In this document: positions 17,345 to 26,194 of the stretch, in pieces | Layout of the letters: each line of letters begins with the position of its first letter | Position numbering within the stretch: position 1 is the first letter of the stretch | NCBI RefSeq assembly: GCF_002165375.2 | Contig: NZ_CP032134.1 | Coordinates: 2,728,001 to 2,792,000 of the forward strand | DNA from: Acinetobacter chinensis | GTDB taxonomy: Bacteria; Pseudomonadota; Gammaproteobacteria; Pseudomonadales; Moraxellaceae | Direction of reading: 5' to 3' | DNA length: 64,000 nt | Notes under the pieces: model-generated | What the model was told of the DNA's origin: nothing | What the model saw: only the letters and a program-made list of their open reading frames with translations | Database searches by the model: none | Position numbers and translations under genes: made by a program

Positions 17345-18924
17345 GCTGTACCTCCTATAAATATATGCGGAAAAACAGTCCACACTGAGCCTAAAATGGC
17401 TATCGAGCTTTCTAATTGTTGTCCAACAGTTACAACAACTATCACCGAAAGGCAAGGCATTATACATACCCTTACATTTCATATATATGGCTTTATATGC
17501 ATATTTAAAGATAAGACGGCATATTTTGACGTCATAATGTAAGCTTTTTACCGACAAATATATCGTGAGTTTAGCTATACAAGGTATCGGTAATTTAGGT
17601 TGACGGCACGTACTTAAATTAAGCATTAAATCCCATTCAAACCCATGCACAGAAAGGCTTTAAGCTATTTTTTTAAATGACATTCTGTCAACGTACGTCA
17701 ACGTAAATAAATTGATTCTGTCTAAGAAGAATCCATATTGCTTGCAGGACAAAGCCTATTCTTTTTTACTTGATGAGTGACCAACCCAATACTATGAAAA
17801 TCACCTTCTAATCTATATGCAGTAAGGCTTACCGTTTTTTGATGGTTGCTTGATTCCATCAAGAATCATCAAGTAAAACTCTTTATTTTGCCCTGCAAGA
17901 ATTCGCTATACAGCTCCTAGCAATAAAACACACTTAATAGCTGTACTGGTAGGCCATTCACTCACAATAAAAAATGCTGTTTTGTACAGCTACGTACAGC
18001 AAAAAATAGTACCCCCTTGCAGAAAGTACCGTATATTTTGTCATACAAGACACAAGCAATTCACTTTGACAGCCCCATGTATAAAACAGCATGTATATGC
18101 TATTGAAAGCCTTATCAGTGGTGTATTACAGCCGTTTTAAGTGAGTTTTTAAAAATGGTGTTTCATCAAGGTAAATCCGTATGACTACGTATGACAAATT
18201 CAGGATTTAGTATCCGAAATACCCCTATTGGATTTCAAATCTATGAGGGTTAAAACATACTAGTATATGTGCCGATCTGTGTTGCAAAATGGCCTTAAAG
18301 CTTGCATGACAAGGTGTGTGTAAAATCCGCTGTAATAGTACCTCAAAGCCAAGATATACAAGGGCTTTAGCATTTTTATAAAAAGTGCGTTTTGTCAAAC
18401 TACGTCAAACAAGATGGTCACGATTTTAGAGATAGAAGGACGGCTAATTTTTTGCAATACAGCTCACTTATTAAAATTTGTATGTATGTCATGATCTATA
18501 AGGGACACGGTGATTTTTGATCTTTAATTCCGTATCACAAGATTATTGTAAATCAATTGGATGAATGGGTATTGGCTACACCATAATTACTCTTACGCCA
18601 TTCAAGTTTAAATGGCACAAAAGAAGGTCTAAACCTACACGGCGAAAGCTTTACGTCTTTTTTGACGATAAGGTGTTTCGTAAGACTACGTAAGGGTAAA
18701 TTTACGTTGACGACACGGCTACATATACAGGCTAAAACACCTATCAATGCTATATAGGAAAGGGATTTAGCTCATTTATATGAAATACCAATCTGTCAAC
18801 GTACGTCAACGTAAAAAGTGACTTTGTATAACCAGGTATGGAAGAAAGATAAGCATCATGGGGTTGTTTTGCAGATTCGTAGAAACAACCCTAATTCACG
18901 GTGAACCAACCAGGGCATTTCCTT
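17345..18924. other. Long non-coding tract of the island
   Basis: About 1.6 kb with no ORF supported by start, ribosome binding site or codon pattern. It holds the Panacea gene promoter at its left edge and the six period-10 repeats described separately. Short frames such as 18553-18747 fall across the repeats and look accidental. Confidence 0.7.
17684..18815. repeat. Array of six period-10 repeats with co-varying words
   Basis: Each copy is a 10-bp tandem doubling of the form yGT-W-TA-CGT-W, where the 5-nt word W is the same in both halves but differs between copies. Positions and W: 17686-17706 CAACG; 17983-18003 ACAGC; 18178-18200 ATGAC; 18393-18413 CAAAC; 18679-18703 AAGAC/AAGGG; 18794-18814 CAACG. 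Five copies also have a 7-11 bp inverted complement of their own word to the left: 17599-17605, 17938-17946, 18037-18046, 18591-18597 and 18702-18712. Before several copies lies a loosely shared GGCTTTAGC plus T-rich, A-rich block. The function is unknown. Confidence 0.75.
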
Positions 18925-18948
18925 AAATGAGTACCTGAGTGAGTACCT
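18925..18948. promoter_or_regulatory. Integrase arm-type sites, right end (two tandem GAGTACCT)
   Basis: AAATGAGTACCT (18925-18936) and TGAGTACCT (18940-18948) match the words found beside the integrase at 7558-7612. They lie 64 bp inside the right att core, as expected for integrase arm sites. Confidence 0.65.
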
Positions 18949-19011
18949 GAAGCCAATTTAAATAATATATAATTATTATATATCAATATATTAAACCTAA
19001 AGTTCTAGGCT

Positions 19012-19025
19012 CGCAGGGCGTACCA
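19012..19025 (+). repeat. attR: 14-bp core repeat
   Basis: CGCAGGGCGTACCA is an exact copy of the tRNA-Arg 3' end at 7435-7448. It marks the right junction of the island. Confidence 0.88.
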
Positions 19026-19774
19026 TTTCCCTGGATCAGATTTTTATCAGAACTTAGACACCCCCAGAACAATACCCTCCTTTAACAGTGCGATTAAAAC
19101 ATCACTGAGTTACACAAAAACCTGATTATCCATAAACAGAACTGTTCTCTACCGATCAATCAGAGCTCATAGATCCTACGGGTTCAAAAAGCAAACACGG
19201 ATCATCAAACCAGATATCCTGCCCCACTCATAAAAGTCCATCTTTAAATTAAATACGCTCAGACCTGATCAACACTCACACTTTCAACGATCTTAACTCA
19301 TGATAAATATCAATAAACATAAAAATGCAGACATGTAAATGCCTCCTTTCCCTATAGTAAAGTCATAAATGTCAACAGCATGCATTTCAGGCCAGTTCAG
19401 GGCTATTAAAGACATGCACTGGCATACTTATACAATCGTACTGTGACTGAATTAACACTCAAAGCATTTCACTCAGTAAAAAAAATGAATATTTTCCATA
19501 CAAACAAAACAATTAAAAACAGACCCAACACCCCATACAAATTATTTAAATTCAATAATTTATAAATTTTATTATTTTAACATTTAGAATATTAGCTCTA
19601 ATCAATGCTTTTTTTAAACTCAATAGTTTTTGTAGAGCATTTACTCTTATTTTAATTGTGCTATTTTTGTCACATGGAGTAACAGATAGCCTCGGTGTAT
19701 TTACCCGATCCCTCCAGAGTCAATCAAAATCAATAAATGTAAAAACGACGTTAAACCTCAAGGGAAGATGAAGA
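19026..19774. other. Intergenic region right of the island, upstream of first fadL gene
   Basis: 749 bp of host DNA with no supported ORF. It carries the first copy of the AGAG-N6-CTCT palindrome at 19634-19647. The stretch 19026-19600 shows nothing I can name. Confidence 0.5.
19634..19647. promoter_or_regulatory. Shared palindromic operator candidate, fadL-like gene 1
   Basis: AGAGCATTTACTCT, followed by a T-rich stretch and GTGCTATTTTTGTCAC. The same arrangement precedes the two downstream paralogues. It lies 127 bp before the ATG. Confidence 0.6.
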
Positions 19775-21064
19775 ATGAAATTAAAAGCTCTCAGCACAGC
19801 GATCATACTTGCAGCACTGCCAACTGCCGGAGCATTCGCCGCTGCACTTGACCGCTCAGGACAATCCATTGCGGCATTTTTACAGCCAGGCAACTATTTC
19901 GAAGCGGGTATTTCTGTACTTGATCCAAATGTATCGGGTAAAGTAAAAAATGGTTGGACTCCAAACCCTGCACTTCCTGCAGGCACATTAGGACTTGAGA
20001 ATAGCAATGTCGGGGAAATGGCAGGCGACTACTATTTTCCACAGGCAGCATTAAAGTTTCAATTGACCGACAATTTGTCTTTTGGCGTTTTATATGACCA
20101 ACCATTTGGTGCTGAAGCTGAATATTCAACTGATACTAAAAAATCTCCTGCCGCTCTTGCTGCAACAGGTTTCGGAAATATGGGCGCATTTCACAATGGT
20201 ACCGAAGGTACTAAGGTTGAAGTAAAAACTCAAAATATTTCCATGATTGTTGGTTTTCAACCAACTGAAAACTTCAATTTCTATGGTGGTGGTGTTTACC
20301 AGACTGTAAAAGGAAATGTACAGTTACGTGGAGCAGCATACGGTGGTTTAGCGGCGTTTGGTGATTACAATGCCTCAATCAAAGAAGACTCAGCAGTTGG
20401 TTGGTTAGCAGGTGCTGCATTCCAGATCCCAGATATCGCATTGAAAGCATCTGTTACTTATCGCTCAGAAATTGAGCATGAAGTACAAATGGAAGAAAGC
20501 TTGGGCTCAAGTGCTTTAGCCGCCACAATTAACCCTGCTGCTGGTTACAAACCCGGTAAAACTGAAATTACAACTCCTCAGTCTGTTAACGTAGACTTCC
20601 AGACTGGAGTTATGGCAAATACAGTAGCTTTTGCAAACTTACGTTGGGTTAACTGGAAAGATTTTGCTATCCGCCCAAATGATTTTGGTCATGCATCTAA
20701 ATTCATCCCTGGTAAAGCAGCTGGATTCGATTTAGTCGGCTATACAGATGATCAAATTTCTGCAACTGTTGGTGTAGGTCGTAAACTTAATGAACAATGG
20801 GCTGGTAACGTCTCTGTTGGCTGGGACTCTGGTGCCGGCAACCCTGTATCAACATTGGGTCCAACTGAAGGCTATTGGAACGTCGGTTTAGGCTTACAGT
20901 TCAGCCCTGCACCGAACTACTTCATTGCTGGTGGTGTAAAATATTTTATGTTGGGTGATGCAAAAGCTCAGGCAGCATCTGACTTCAATACAAGTAACTA
21001 TGTTGCAGATTTTGAAGATAATGATGCATGGGGTTATGGTCTGAAAATTGGTTATAAATTCTAA
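19775..21064 (+). CDS. FadL/OmpP1-family outer-membrane transporter, paralogue 1 (429 aa)
   Basis: FadL-type beta barrels take up long-chain fatty acids or other hydrophobic compounds across the outer membrane. A signal peptide (residues 1-22, cut after GAFA) precedes the family start AALDRSGQSIAAFLQPGNYF. Later blocks are VGWDSGAGNPVSTLGPTEGYW, AGGVKYFMLGD, and the barrel end GLKIGYKF with a terminal Phe. It has a GGGAAGATG-type ribosome binding site. It is the first of three tandem paralogues, each with its own promoter motif and terminator. The substrate is unknown. Confidence 0.9.
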   Translation: MKLKALSTAIILAALPTAGAFAAALDRSGQSIAAFLQPGNYFEAGISVLDPNVSGKVKNGWTPNPALPAGTLGLENSNVGEMAGDYYFPQAALKFQLTDNLSFGVLYDQPFGAEAEYSTDTKKSPAALAATGFGNMGAFHNGTEGTKVEVKTQNISMIVGFQPTENFNFYGGGVYQTVKGNVQLRGAAYGGLAAFGDYNASIKEDSAVGWLAGAAFQIPDIALKASVTYRSEIEHEVQMEESLGSSALAATINPAAGYKPGKTEITTPQSVNVDFQTGVMANTVAFANLRWVNWKDFAIRPNDFGHASKFIPGKAAGFDLVGYTDDQISATVGVGRKLNEQWAGNVSVGWDSGAGNPVSTLGPTEGYWNVGLGLQFSPAPNYFIAGGVKYFMLGDAKAQAASDFNTSNYVADFEDNDAWGYGLKIGYKF

Positions 21065-21075
21065 TTTTCAAGATT

Positions 21076-21112
21076 TGATTAAAAAGACCATCTGAACAGA
21101 TGGTCTTTTTGT
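21076..21112 (+). terminator. Terminator after fadL-like gene 1
   Basis: AAAAAGACCATCTG-AACA-CAGATGGTCTTTTTG-type hairpin with a T run, just after the stop. Confidence 0.9.
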
Positions 21113-21377
21113 CACTTTTTATACACTCAACAATCAACAGCTTTAAAATCAACCATTCAGACAAAACCCTCTATTCAAAAAAAATTAAAATAAATACTCT
21201 ATTTTTTACTTTTAAATTCAGTTAGATATAAGAATAACATTAGAACAGTTACTCTATTTCAAAAAAACTTTGCATTCATCAGTTCAAATCTTCAACGCCA
21301 CTGAGCATTTACTCTTTTTAAATTTATGTTACTTTTTCCCAACTTTTTAGCTACAGACAGCATCAGGGAAAAGAACC
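21113..21377. other. Intergenic region between fadL-like genes 1 and 2
   Basis: 265 bp of AT-rich DNA holding the second operator copy (21302-21315) and partial versions (ATACTCTATT near 21196, TTACTCTATT near 21250). No ORF. Confidence 0.5.
21302..21315. promoter_or_regulatory. Shared palindromic operator candidate, fadL-like gene 2
   Basis: TGAGCATTTACTCT followed by a T-rich stretch and TATGTTACTTTTTC, 62 bp before the ATG. It matches the motif before the other two paralogues. Confidence 0.6.
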
Positions 21378-22538
21378 ATGAAGCTTAATAAAATTCAATC
21401 CGCTATTCTGATCAGCATGCTTCCTGCTACAACTTTTGCAGCAGGACTGGACCGCTCAGGTCAATCCATCTCTGCTTTTCTTCAGCCTGGCAACTATGCT
21501 GAAGCATCTTTCAGCGTACTGGATCCTGAAGTCAAAGGTAAAGACATTGCTGGAAATAAAGTCAGTGATATGGCAGAAGATTATTACTTCCCTGCTGCTG
21601 CAGTCAAAGTTCAGGCAACCGATAAAATTTCTGTAGGTTTAATTTACGATCAGCCTTTTGGTGCTGACTCTCAGTATGCTGTAGAAAAAAGCGTATTTTC
21701 TGAGACCAACCTTGCTGAACGGACAAATGAAAGTACATCTGTTAAAGTCCGTACAAATAACGTGACTGCTCTGATTGGCTACCAGCCAACAGAAAACTGG
21801 AATTTTTATGCAGGTCCTGTTTATCAGACTGTAAAAGGTGACGTACAACTCCGTGGTGCGGCTTATGGTGGTTATACAAAACTCGGTGGTTACAACATTC
21901 ATTTAAAAGAAGATGATGCTTTTGGATGGTTAGCGGGTTTTGCTTATCAGATTCCAGAAATTGCTCTGAAAGCTGCTGTAACTTATCGCTCTGAAATTAC
22001 ACATGATCTGGATACAACCGAATCTTTTGCGTTCGGTTTAAACCCTGCGCTGAAGAACCTGAAAAGTGAAACCGAAGTTGTCACTCCTCAGTCTGTAAAT
22101 CTGGATCTACAGTCAGGTATTGCTAAAAACACTATCGCATTTGCCAATATCCGCTGGGTTCACTGGGACACTTTTGCTGTAACACCAAAATATCTGAACA
22201 GCCTGTCAGGTGGTAACAATCTGATTGACTATACAGATGATCAATGGTCTGCAAGTCTTGGTCTGGGGCATAAGTTCAGCAATAAATGGTCTGGCTCTGC
22301 ATCAGTAGGCTGGGACTCTGGCGCTGGCAACCCTGTTACCACACTTGGACCAACTGAAGGTTACTGGAGTGTAGGCTTGGGTGGTCAATACAGCCCTGCT
22401 GAAAACTATTTTATCCAGGCAGGTGTAAAATACTTCTGGTTGGGCGATGCTCAGGCGCAGACTGGTGGCAACGTAGTAGGCGACTTTGAAGATAACAATG
22501 CCATTGCCTATGGTATGAAAATTGGCTACAAATTCTAA
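21378..22538 (+). CDS. FadL/OmpP1-family outer-membrane transporter, paralogue 2 (386 aa)
   Basis: This is the shortest of the three paralogues. The signal peptide is residues 1-20 (ATTFA), then AGLDRSGQSISAFLQPGNYAEA. The shared blocks WLAGFAYQIPEIALKAAVTYRSEI, VGWDSGAGNPVTTLGPTEGYW and GMKIGYKF are present. It lacks the insert before the first strands that paralogues 1 and 3 carry (the TGGEKS-type segment), so it may have a narrower extracellular loop. Ribosome binding site AGGGAA. The substrate is unknown. Confidence 0.9.
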   Translation: MKLNKIQSAILISMLPATTFAAGLDRSGQSISAFLQPGNYAEASFSVLDPEVKGKDIAGNKVSDMAEDYYFPAAAVKVQATDKISVGLIYDQPFGADSQYAVEKSVFSETNLAERTNESTSVKVRTNNVTALIGYQPTENWNFYAGPVYQTVKGDVQLRGAAYGGYTKLGGYNIHLKEDDAFGWLAGFAYQIPEIALKAAVTYRSEITHDLDTTESFAFGLNPALKNLKSETEVVTPQSVNLDLQSGIAKNTIAFANIRWVHWDTFAVTPKYLNSLSGGNNLIDYTDDQWSASLGLGHKFSNKWSGSASVGWDSGAGNPVTTLGPTEGYWSVGLGGQYSPAENYFIQAGVKYFWLGDAQAQTGGNVVGDFEDNNAIAYGMKIGYKF

Positions 22539-22542
22539 GTAA

Positions 22543-22571
22543 AGAAAGCCCTCAAAAAGAGGGCTTTTTAA
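22543..22571 (+). terminator. Terminator after fadL-like gene 2
   Basis: AAAGCCCTC-AAAAA-GAGGGCTTTTT hairpin immediately after the stop. Confidence 0.9.
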
Positions 22572-22867
22572 TGCCCACACACTTTAATCATCACTCAAAA
22601 AACCAAACCATATCCAATAACAAACAGAATCACTCTATCAAAATTAATTATAAAATTTAATTAAAATATTTTTTAATCAAATTTAACTCAATATTTTCAT
22701 AATCATAATTTATTCAATTTTTTACCAAAAATTATAAATAGAGTATTTACTCTTTTTTAAAATATGTTATTTTTCACTCAAGATATGCTTTAAAAATAAA
22801 TTACATATCTTGTATTTTTTGAAACATAAAGATTGTGTTTCTTCACATTTAGAGTCAAGGACAGAAA
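22572..22867. other. Intergenic region between fadL-like genes 2 and 3
   Basis: About 300 bp of very AT-rich DNA. It contains the third operator copy and no supported ORF. Confidence 0.5.
22740..22753. promoter_or_regulatory. Shared palindromic operator candidate, fadL-like gene 3
   Basis: AGAGTATTTACTCT is a perfect inverted repeat (AGAGTA-TT-TACTCT), followed by TTTTTT and TATGTTATTTTTCAC. It lies 114 bp before the ATG. It is the best copy of the three. Confidence 0.65.
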
Positions 22868-24286
22868 ATGAAATTAAAAGCCCTCAGTTCTGCTGTGCTG
22901 TTTGCATGTTTACCAACATCAACCGTTTTTGCAGCCGCTCTTGATCGCTCAGGTCAGTCAATCTCAGCATTTTTACAGCCAGGAAATTATTTTGAAGCAG
23001 GCATTTCAGTACTGGATGCAGATGTATCAGGTAAATTAAAATCAGACTTTACACCAACTGGTGGTGAAAAAAGTACCGTAACAGATTTGGCAGGCACCCA
23101 ACTGGGAGATATGGCAAACAGCTATCAATTCTATAATGCTGCATTAAAAGTACAAATGACTGAGCATCTTTCGTTTGGTTTGATTTACGATCAACCCTAT
23201 GGTGCTGATGCAGAATATTCTAAAGCTGACCAACGCCATAAAGTATTAAATGATAAGCTTTCAGGTGATTTAGGTGTTAGCCAAGTGGGTGCTTTTACTG
23301 CTGGTGATGAAGCTACAAATGTAAGTGTTGATACCCAGACACTCTCTTTCATATTTGGTTTCCAACCAACAGAAAACTGGAATATTTATGCAGGCCCAGT
23401 ATACCAGACAGTGAAAGGGGATGTTTCCCTGCATGGTTCTGCTTACGGTCCTTTGGGTGGGGTTACCTGCCTACCTTTGGGCAGTAAAGTAACATGTTCT
23501 CAAGGGGCAAATGTTCAAGGAGCCAGCACACTGACCCGTTTTACCGGTTATAAAGCATCCATATCTGAAAACTCATCCGTTGGTTGGTTAGCAGGCCTTT
23601 CCTACCAGATTCCAGAAATTGCGCTTAAAGCATCTGTAACCTATCGTTCTGAAATTGATCATGAGGTTATGGTCGATGAAACAATGCCATACAGCATTCT
23701 GATGGGTAGTAAAATTCCCCAGATGAAAAAAGACTATAAGTTTAATGAAGCCAAAACAGATATAACGACACCGCAATCTATCAATCTGGATTTCCAGACA
23801 GGCATCATGGCAAACACTGTTGCTTTCGCTCAATTACGCTGGGTTGACTGGTCTGAGTTTAAAATCCGCCCCAATAAATTTGGACAATTAGCCGAAGGTT
23901 TAACAGCTTATCACGCCAAAGAAAACGGCATTAATGACCGTAAAGGCTTCGATTTAGTTGCTTATGAAAAAGACCAGATTTCTGCGAATGTCGGTATAGG
24001 TCGTAAATTTAATGACCAATGGGCTGGAACTGTAATGGTTGGCTGGGACTCTGGTGCAGGCAATCCGGTTTCCACTTTAGGTCCGACCGATGGTTACTGG
24101 AGTGTTGGTCTGGGTGGACAGTTCTCACCAACACCTCAATCTTTCATTCAGGCGGGGGTGAAATATTTCATGCTGGGTGATGCTAAATCACAGGTTGCAA
24201 GTCATTTTGGAACTGATGTCTATGCAGCTGAATTCAAAGACAATGATGCTATCGGTTACAGCATGAAAATCGGTTACCGCTTCTGA
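22868..24286 (+). CDS. FadL/OmpP1-family outer-membrane transporter, paralogue 3 (472 aa)
   Basis: This is the longest paralogue. The signal peptide is residues 1-23 (STVFA), then AALDRSGQSISAFLQPGNYF. It carries an extra loop around residues 195-220 with two cysteines (GGVTCLPLGSKVTCSQGA) that could form a disulphide, absent from the other two. VGWDSGAGNPVSTLGPTDGYW and the terminal MKIGYRF are present. Loop differences suggest the three proteins recognise different hydrophobic ligands. Confidence 0.9.
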   Translation: MKLKALSSAVLFACLPTSTVFAAALDRSGQSISAFLQPGNYFEAGISVLDADVSGKLKSDFTPTGGEKSTVTDLAGTQLGDMANSYQFYNAALKVQMTEHLSFGLIYDQPYGADAEYSKADQRHKVLNDKLSGDLGVSQVGAFTAGDEATNVSVDTQTLSFIFGFQPTENWNIYAGPVYQTVKGDVSLHGSAYGPLGGVTCLPLGSKVTCSQGANVQGASTLTRFTGYKASISENSSVGWLAGLSYQIPEIALKASVTYRSEIDHEVMVDETMPYSILMGSKIPQMKKDYKFNEAKTDITTPQSINLDFQTGIMANTVAFAQLRWVDWSEFKIRPNKFGQLAEGLTAYHAKENGINDRKGFDLVAYEKDQISANVGIGRKFNDQWAGTVMVGWDSGAGNPVSTLGPTDGYWSVGLGGQFSPTPQSFIQAGVKYFMLGDAKSQVASHFGTDVYAAEFKDNDAIGYSMKIGYRF

Positions 24287-24312
24287 TTTTCATCGTGTAA
24301 ATCTGGATTAAA

Positions 24313-24346
24313 CAAAAAAGGGCGCTATATGCGCCCTTTCCTTTTC
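24313..24346 (+). terminator. Terminator after fadL-like gene 3
   Basis: AAAGGGCGC-TATAT-GCGCCCTTTCC hairpin. It lies between convergent genes and can serve thrH as well. Confidence 0.85.
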
Positions 24347-24361
24347 CAGCCATTTTAAAAA

Positions 24362-24979
24362 TTAAGCAGGAATATCACGAACAGAAGCATTACGGATTGC
24401 TTCTTTAAGTGCTTCATAACCATGAATTGGTGGGAACTGCGGGAATTCAGCAATTACATTTGCAGGTGCATCAAACAGGAAGCCCTTGTCTGCTTCACCC
24501 AGCATTGTTGTATCGTTATAAGAGTCACCAGCAGCAATCACACGGTAATTCAGACCATGTAATGCCTGAACTGCCTTGCGCTTCTGATCCGGCTGACGCA
24601 GTTTATACGCTGTAATCATGCCATTTTCATCTGTCTCAAGTTTATGACAGAAAATCGTTGGCCATCCCAGCTGTTTCATCAAAGGATGAGCAAATTCATA
24701 GAATGTATCTGAAAGAATAATCAGCTGAAAATGAGTACGCACCCATTCAACAAACTCTTTCGCACCTGGGAAAGGCCCCATATCTGCAATCACTTCCTGA
24801 ATGTCATTCAGCCCCAGTCCATGCTGTTTCAGAATGTTCAGACGCTGAGTCATCAGAACATCGTAGTCCGGAATATCACGGGTTGTTGCTTCCAGCTCTT
24901 TAATACCTGTTTTTTTTGCGAAGTTAATCCAGATTTCAGGAACCAGAACACCTTCAAGATCAAGACATACGATTTCCAT
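24362..24979 (-). CDS. thrH: Phosphoserine phosphatase / homoserine phosphotransferase ThrH
   Basis: ThrH is a HAD-family enzyme that dephosphorylates phosphoserine and can transfer the phosphate to homoserine. The 205 residues equal the length of the P. aeruginosa protein as I recall it. HAD motif I is CLDLEGVLVPE (DxEG instead of DxDG, typical of ThrH), motif II is ILSDTFYEF and motif IV is AAGDSYNDTTML. The ATG at 24979 has GGGAGAG upstream; a TTG 12 bp earlier has none. Confidence 0.93.
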   Translation of the reverse strand: MEIVCLDLEGVLVPEIWINFAKKTGIKELEATTRDIPDYDVLMTQRLNILKQHGLGLNDIQEVIADMGPFPGAKEFVEWVRTHFQLIILSDTFYEFAHPLMKQLGWPTIFCHKLETDENGMITAYKLRQPDQKRKAVQALHGLNYRVIAAGDSYNDTTMLGEADKGFLFDAPANVIAEFPQFPPIHGYEALKEAIRNASVRDIPA

Positions 24980-25180
24980 GGGCTCTCCCAAATGTCAGTG
25001 AAAAATTTGCACTATCATAGCATTAACCTCTGCGTTTATAACTGTGCTTGTTTAAATCTATTTTATTCATAAGCATCTATTTTTTAGTGATAAGATGTTT
25101 ATTTCATTTCAATTAAAATAATACCGGATCAAATTTATATAGGTGTTGAAGTATCCAAGCCTATTTTGCCAGGAACGCTT

Positions 25181-25912
25181 ATGACGACTATACCAAGCAT
25201 AGATATTGTGGATGCACTTGCATCTGAATATGCCGATAAATCCCCTTCAGAAATTCTTGATCTTGCTTTGAATCAGCAGGGTGAAATTGCGATTTCGTTT
25301 TCAGGCGCTGAAGATGTGGTGCTGATTGATATGGCTTCACACCTGGGCAAACCATTCCGTGTTTTCAGCCTGGATACCGGTCGCCTTCACGCTGAAACCT
25401 ATCAGTTCCTTGAAACTGTGCGTAAGCATTATGGCATCGAGATCGAAATCTGTTTTCCGGAGTCAGATGCTGTACAGAAACTGGTGACTGAAAAAGGCTT
25501 ATTCAGTTTTTACCAGGATGACCATAAAGAATGCTGCGGTATCCGCAAAGTTCAGCCACTGCGTAAAAAACTGGCGACACTGGATGGATGGATTACCGGA
25601 CAGCGCAAAGACCAGAGCCCTGGTACACGAAATGAAATCCCTGTTGTACAGGCAGATGCAGGCTTTTCAGGTCCAGGAAAACAGTTGATCAAATACAATC
25701 CGCTGGCGAACTGGAGCAGCGCAGATGTATGGAACTATATCCGTATGATGGAAATTCCATACAATCCTTTGCATGAGCGCGGTTTTATCTCGATTGGCTG
25801 TGAGCCATGTACCCGCGCCGTACTACCCAATCAGCATGAACGTGAAGGTCGCTGGTGGTGGGAAGAAGCCACTCATAAAGAATGCGGTTTACATGCAGGC
25901 AATCTGAAATAA
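25181..25912 (+). CDS. cysH: Phosphoadenylyl-/adenylyl-sulfate reductase
   Basis: This enzyme reduces activated sulfate to sulfite in cysteine biosynthesis. Its 243 residues carry a PP-loop-type start (AISFSGAEDVVLIDM), the SLDTGRLHAETY block, and the paired cysteines ECCGIRKVQPLRKKL plus GCEPCTR. The four cysteines bind a 4Fe-4S cluster and mark the APS-reductase-type subgroup. The ATG at 25181 follows AGGAACG; a TTG at 25166 is less likely. Confidence 0.93.
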   Translation: MTTIPSIDIVDALASEYADKSPSEILDLALNQQGEIAISFSGAEDVVLIDMASHLGKPFRVFSLDTGRLHAETYQFLETVRKHYGIEIEICFPESDAVQKLVTEKGLFSFYQDDHKECCGIRKVQPLRKKLATLDGWITGQRKDQSPGTRNEIPVVQADAGFSGPGKQLIKYNPLANWSSADVWNYIRMMEIPYNPLHERGFISIGCEPCTRAVLPNQHEREGRWWWEEATHKECGLHAGNLK

Positions 25913-25938
25913 GCCTGGGTATTTTTTACGGTATAAAT

Positions 25939-25964
25939 GGGTGGTCTTATGACTGCCCTTTTTT
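25939..25964 (+). terminator. Terminator after cysH
   Basis: GGGTGGTC-TTAT-GACTGCCC with a following T run. The stem includes two G-T pairs. Confidence 0.75.
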
Positions 25965-26194
25965 CTATCATTTTTCTGTACAGAATTATGCAGGGGTTAT
26001 TTATCGCAGAGCGTGAGCCTTAAAAAAGAACTTTTGTGACTGAACATAAATGGTAATATTTTTTTAAACGAACAATTCACAGAAAGCGATTTTTTTGAAC
26101 ATAAAACACGATATACTGAATTTGCTCATTTTATAATTCTAACAAGACTGTTCACGCAGGAACAGTACCGAAATTGCAGTGAGGCAATCATACC

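Larger units (their letters stand above)
7449..19025. mobile_element. P4/satellite-like integrative island in tRNA-Arg(CCT)
   Basis: The island is about 11.6 kb, between two copies of the 14-bp att core. It begins with a tyrosine integrase next to the tRNA. It then carries an AlpA-type regulator, an overlapped operon ending in a DUF3987 replication gene, an iteron cluster, a candidate toxin-antitoxin pair and a long non-coding repeat tract. No capsid, portal, terminase or conjugation gene is present. The plan (int, alpA, primase, cargo) resembles P4-type phage satellites, but I cannot show that it mobilises. An IS3-family element has inserted at 9895-11142. Confidence 0.85.

Noticed and set aside
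17345..17650. Longer Panacea protein starting at 17650 (255 aa)
   Set aside because: The added 102 residues have no ribosome binding site and an unnatural Cys-rich composition, while AGGAGGT stands exactly before the ATG at 17344.
18553..18747. 64-codon minus-strand frame in the repeat tract
   Set aside because: It spans repeat copy 5 and a partner arm, has no ribosome binding site and no recognisable product.
17684..18815. Period-10 repeats as a CRISPR array
   Set aside because: Units are only about 21 bp, are spaced irregularly by 110-300 bp, differ in their core words, and no cas gene is present.
17684..18815. Repeats as integron attC sites or pdif sites
   Set aside because: They lack the attC consensus core/inverse-core pair and the XerC/XerD halves, there are no gene cassettes between them, and the only recombinase is the P4-type one.
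19012..19025. A second tRNA at the right island end
   Set aside because: Only the 14-bp 3' portion is repeated; no cloverleaf can be formed from the preceding sequence.
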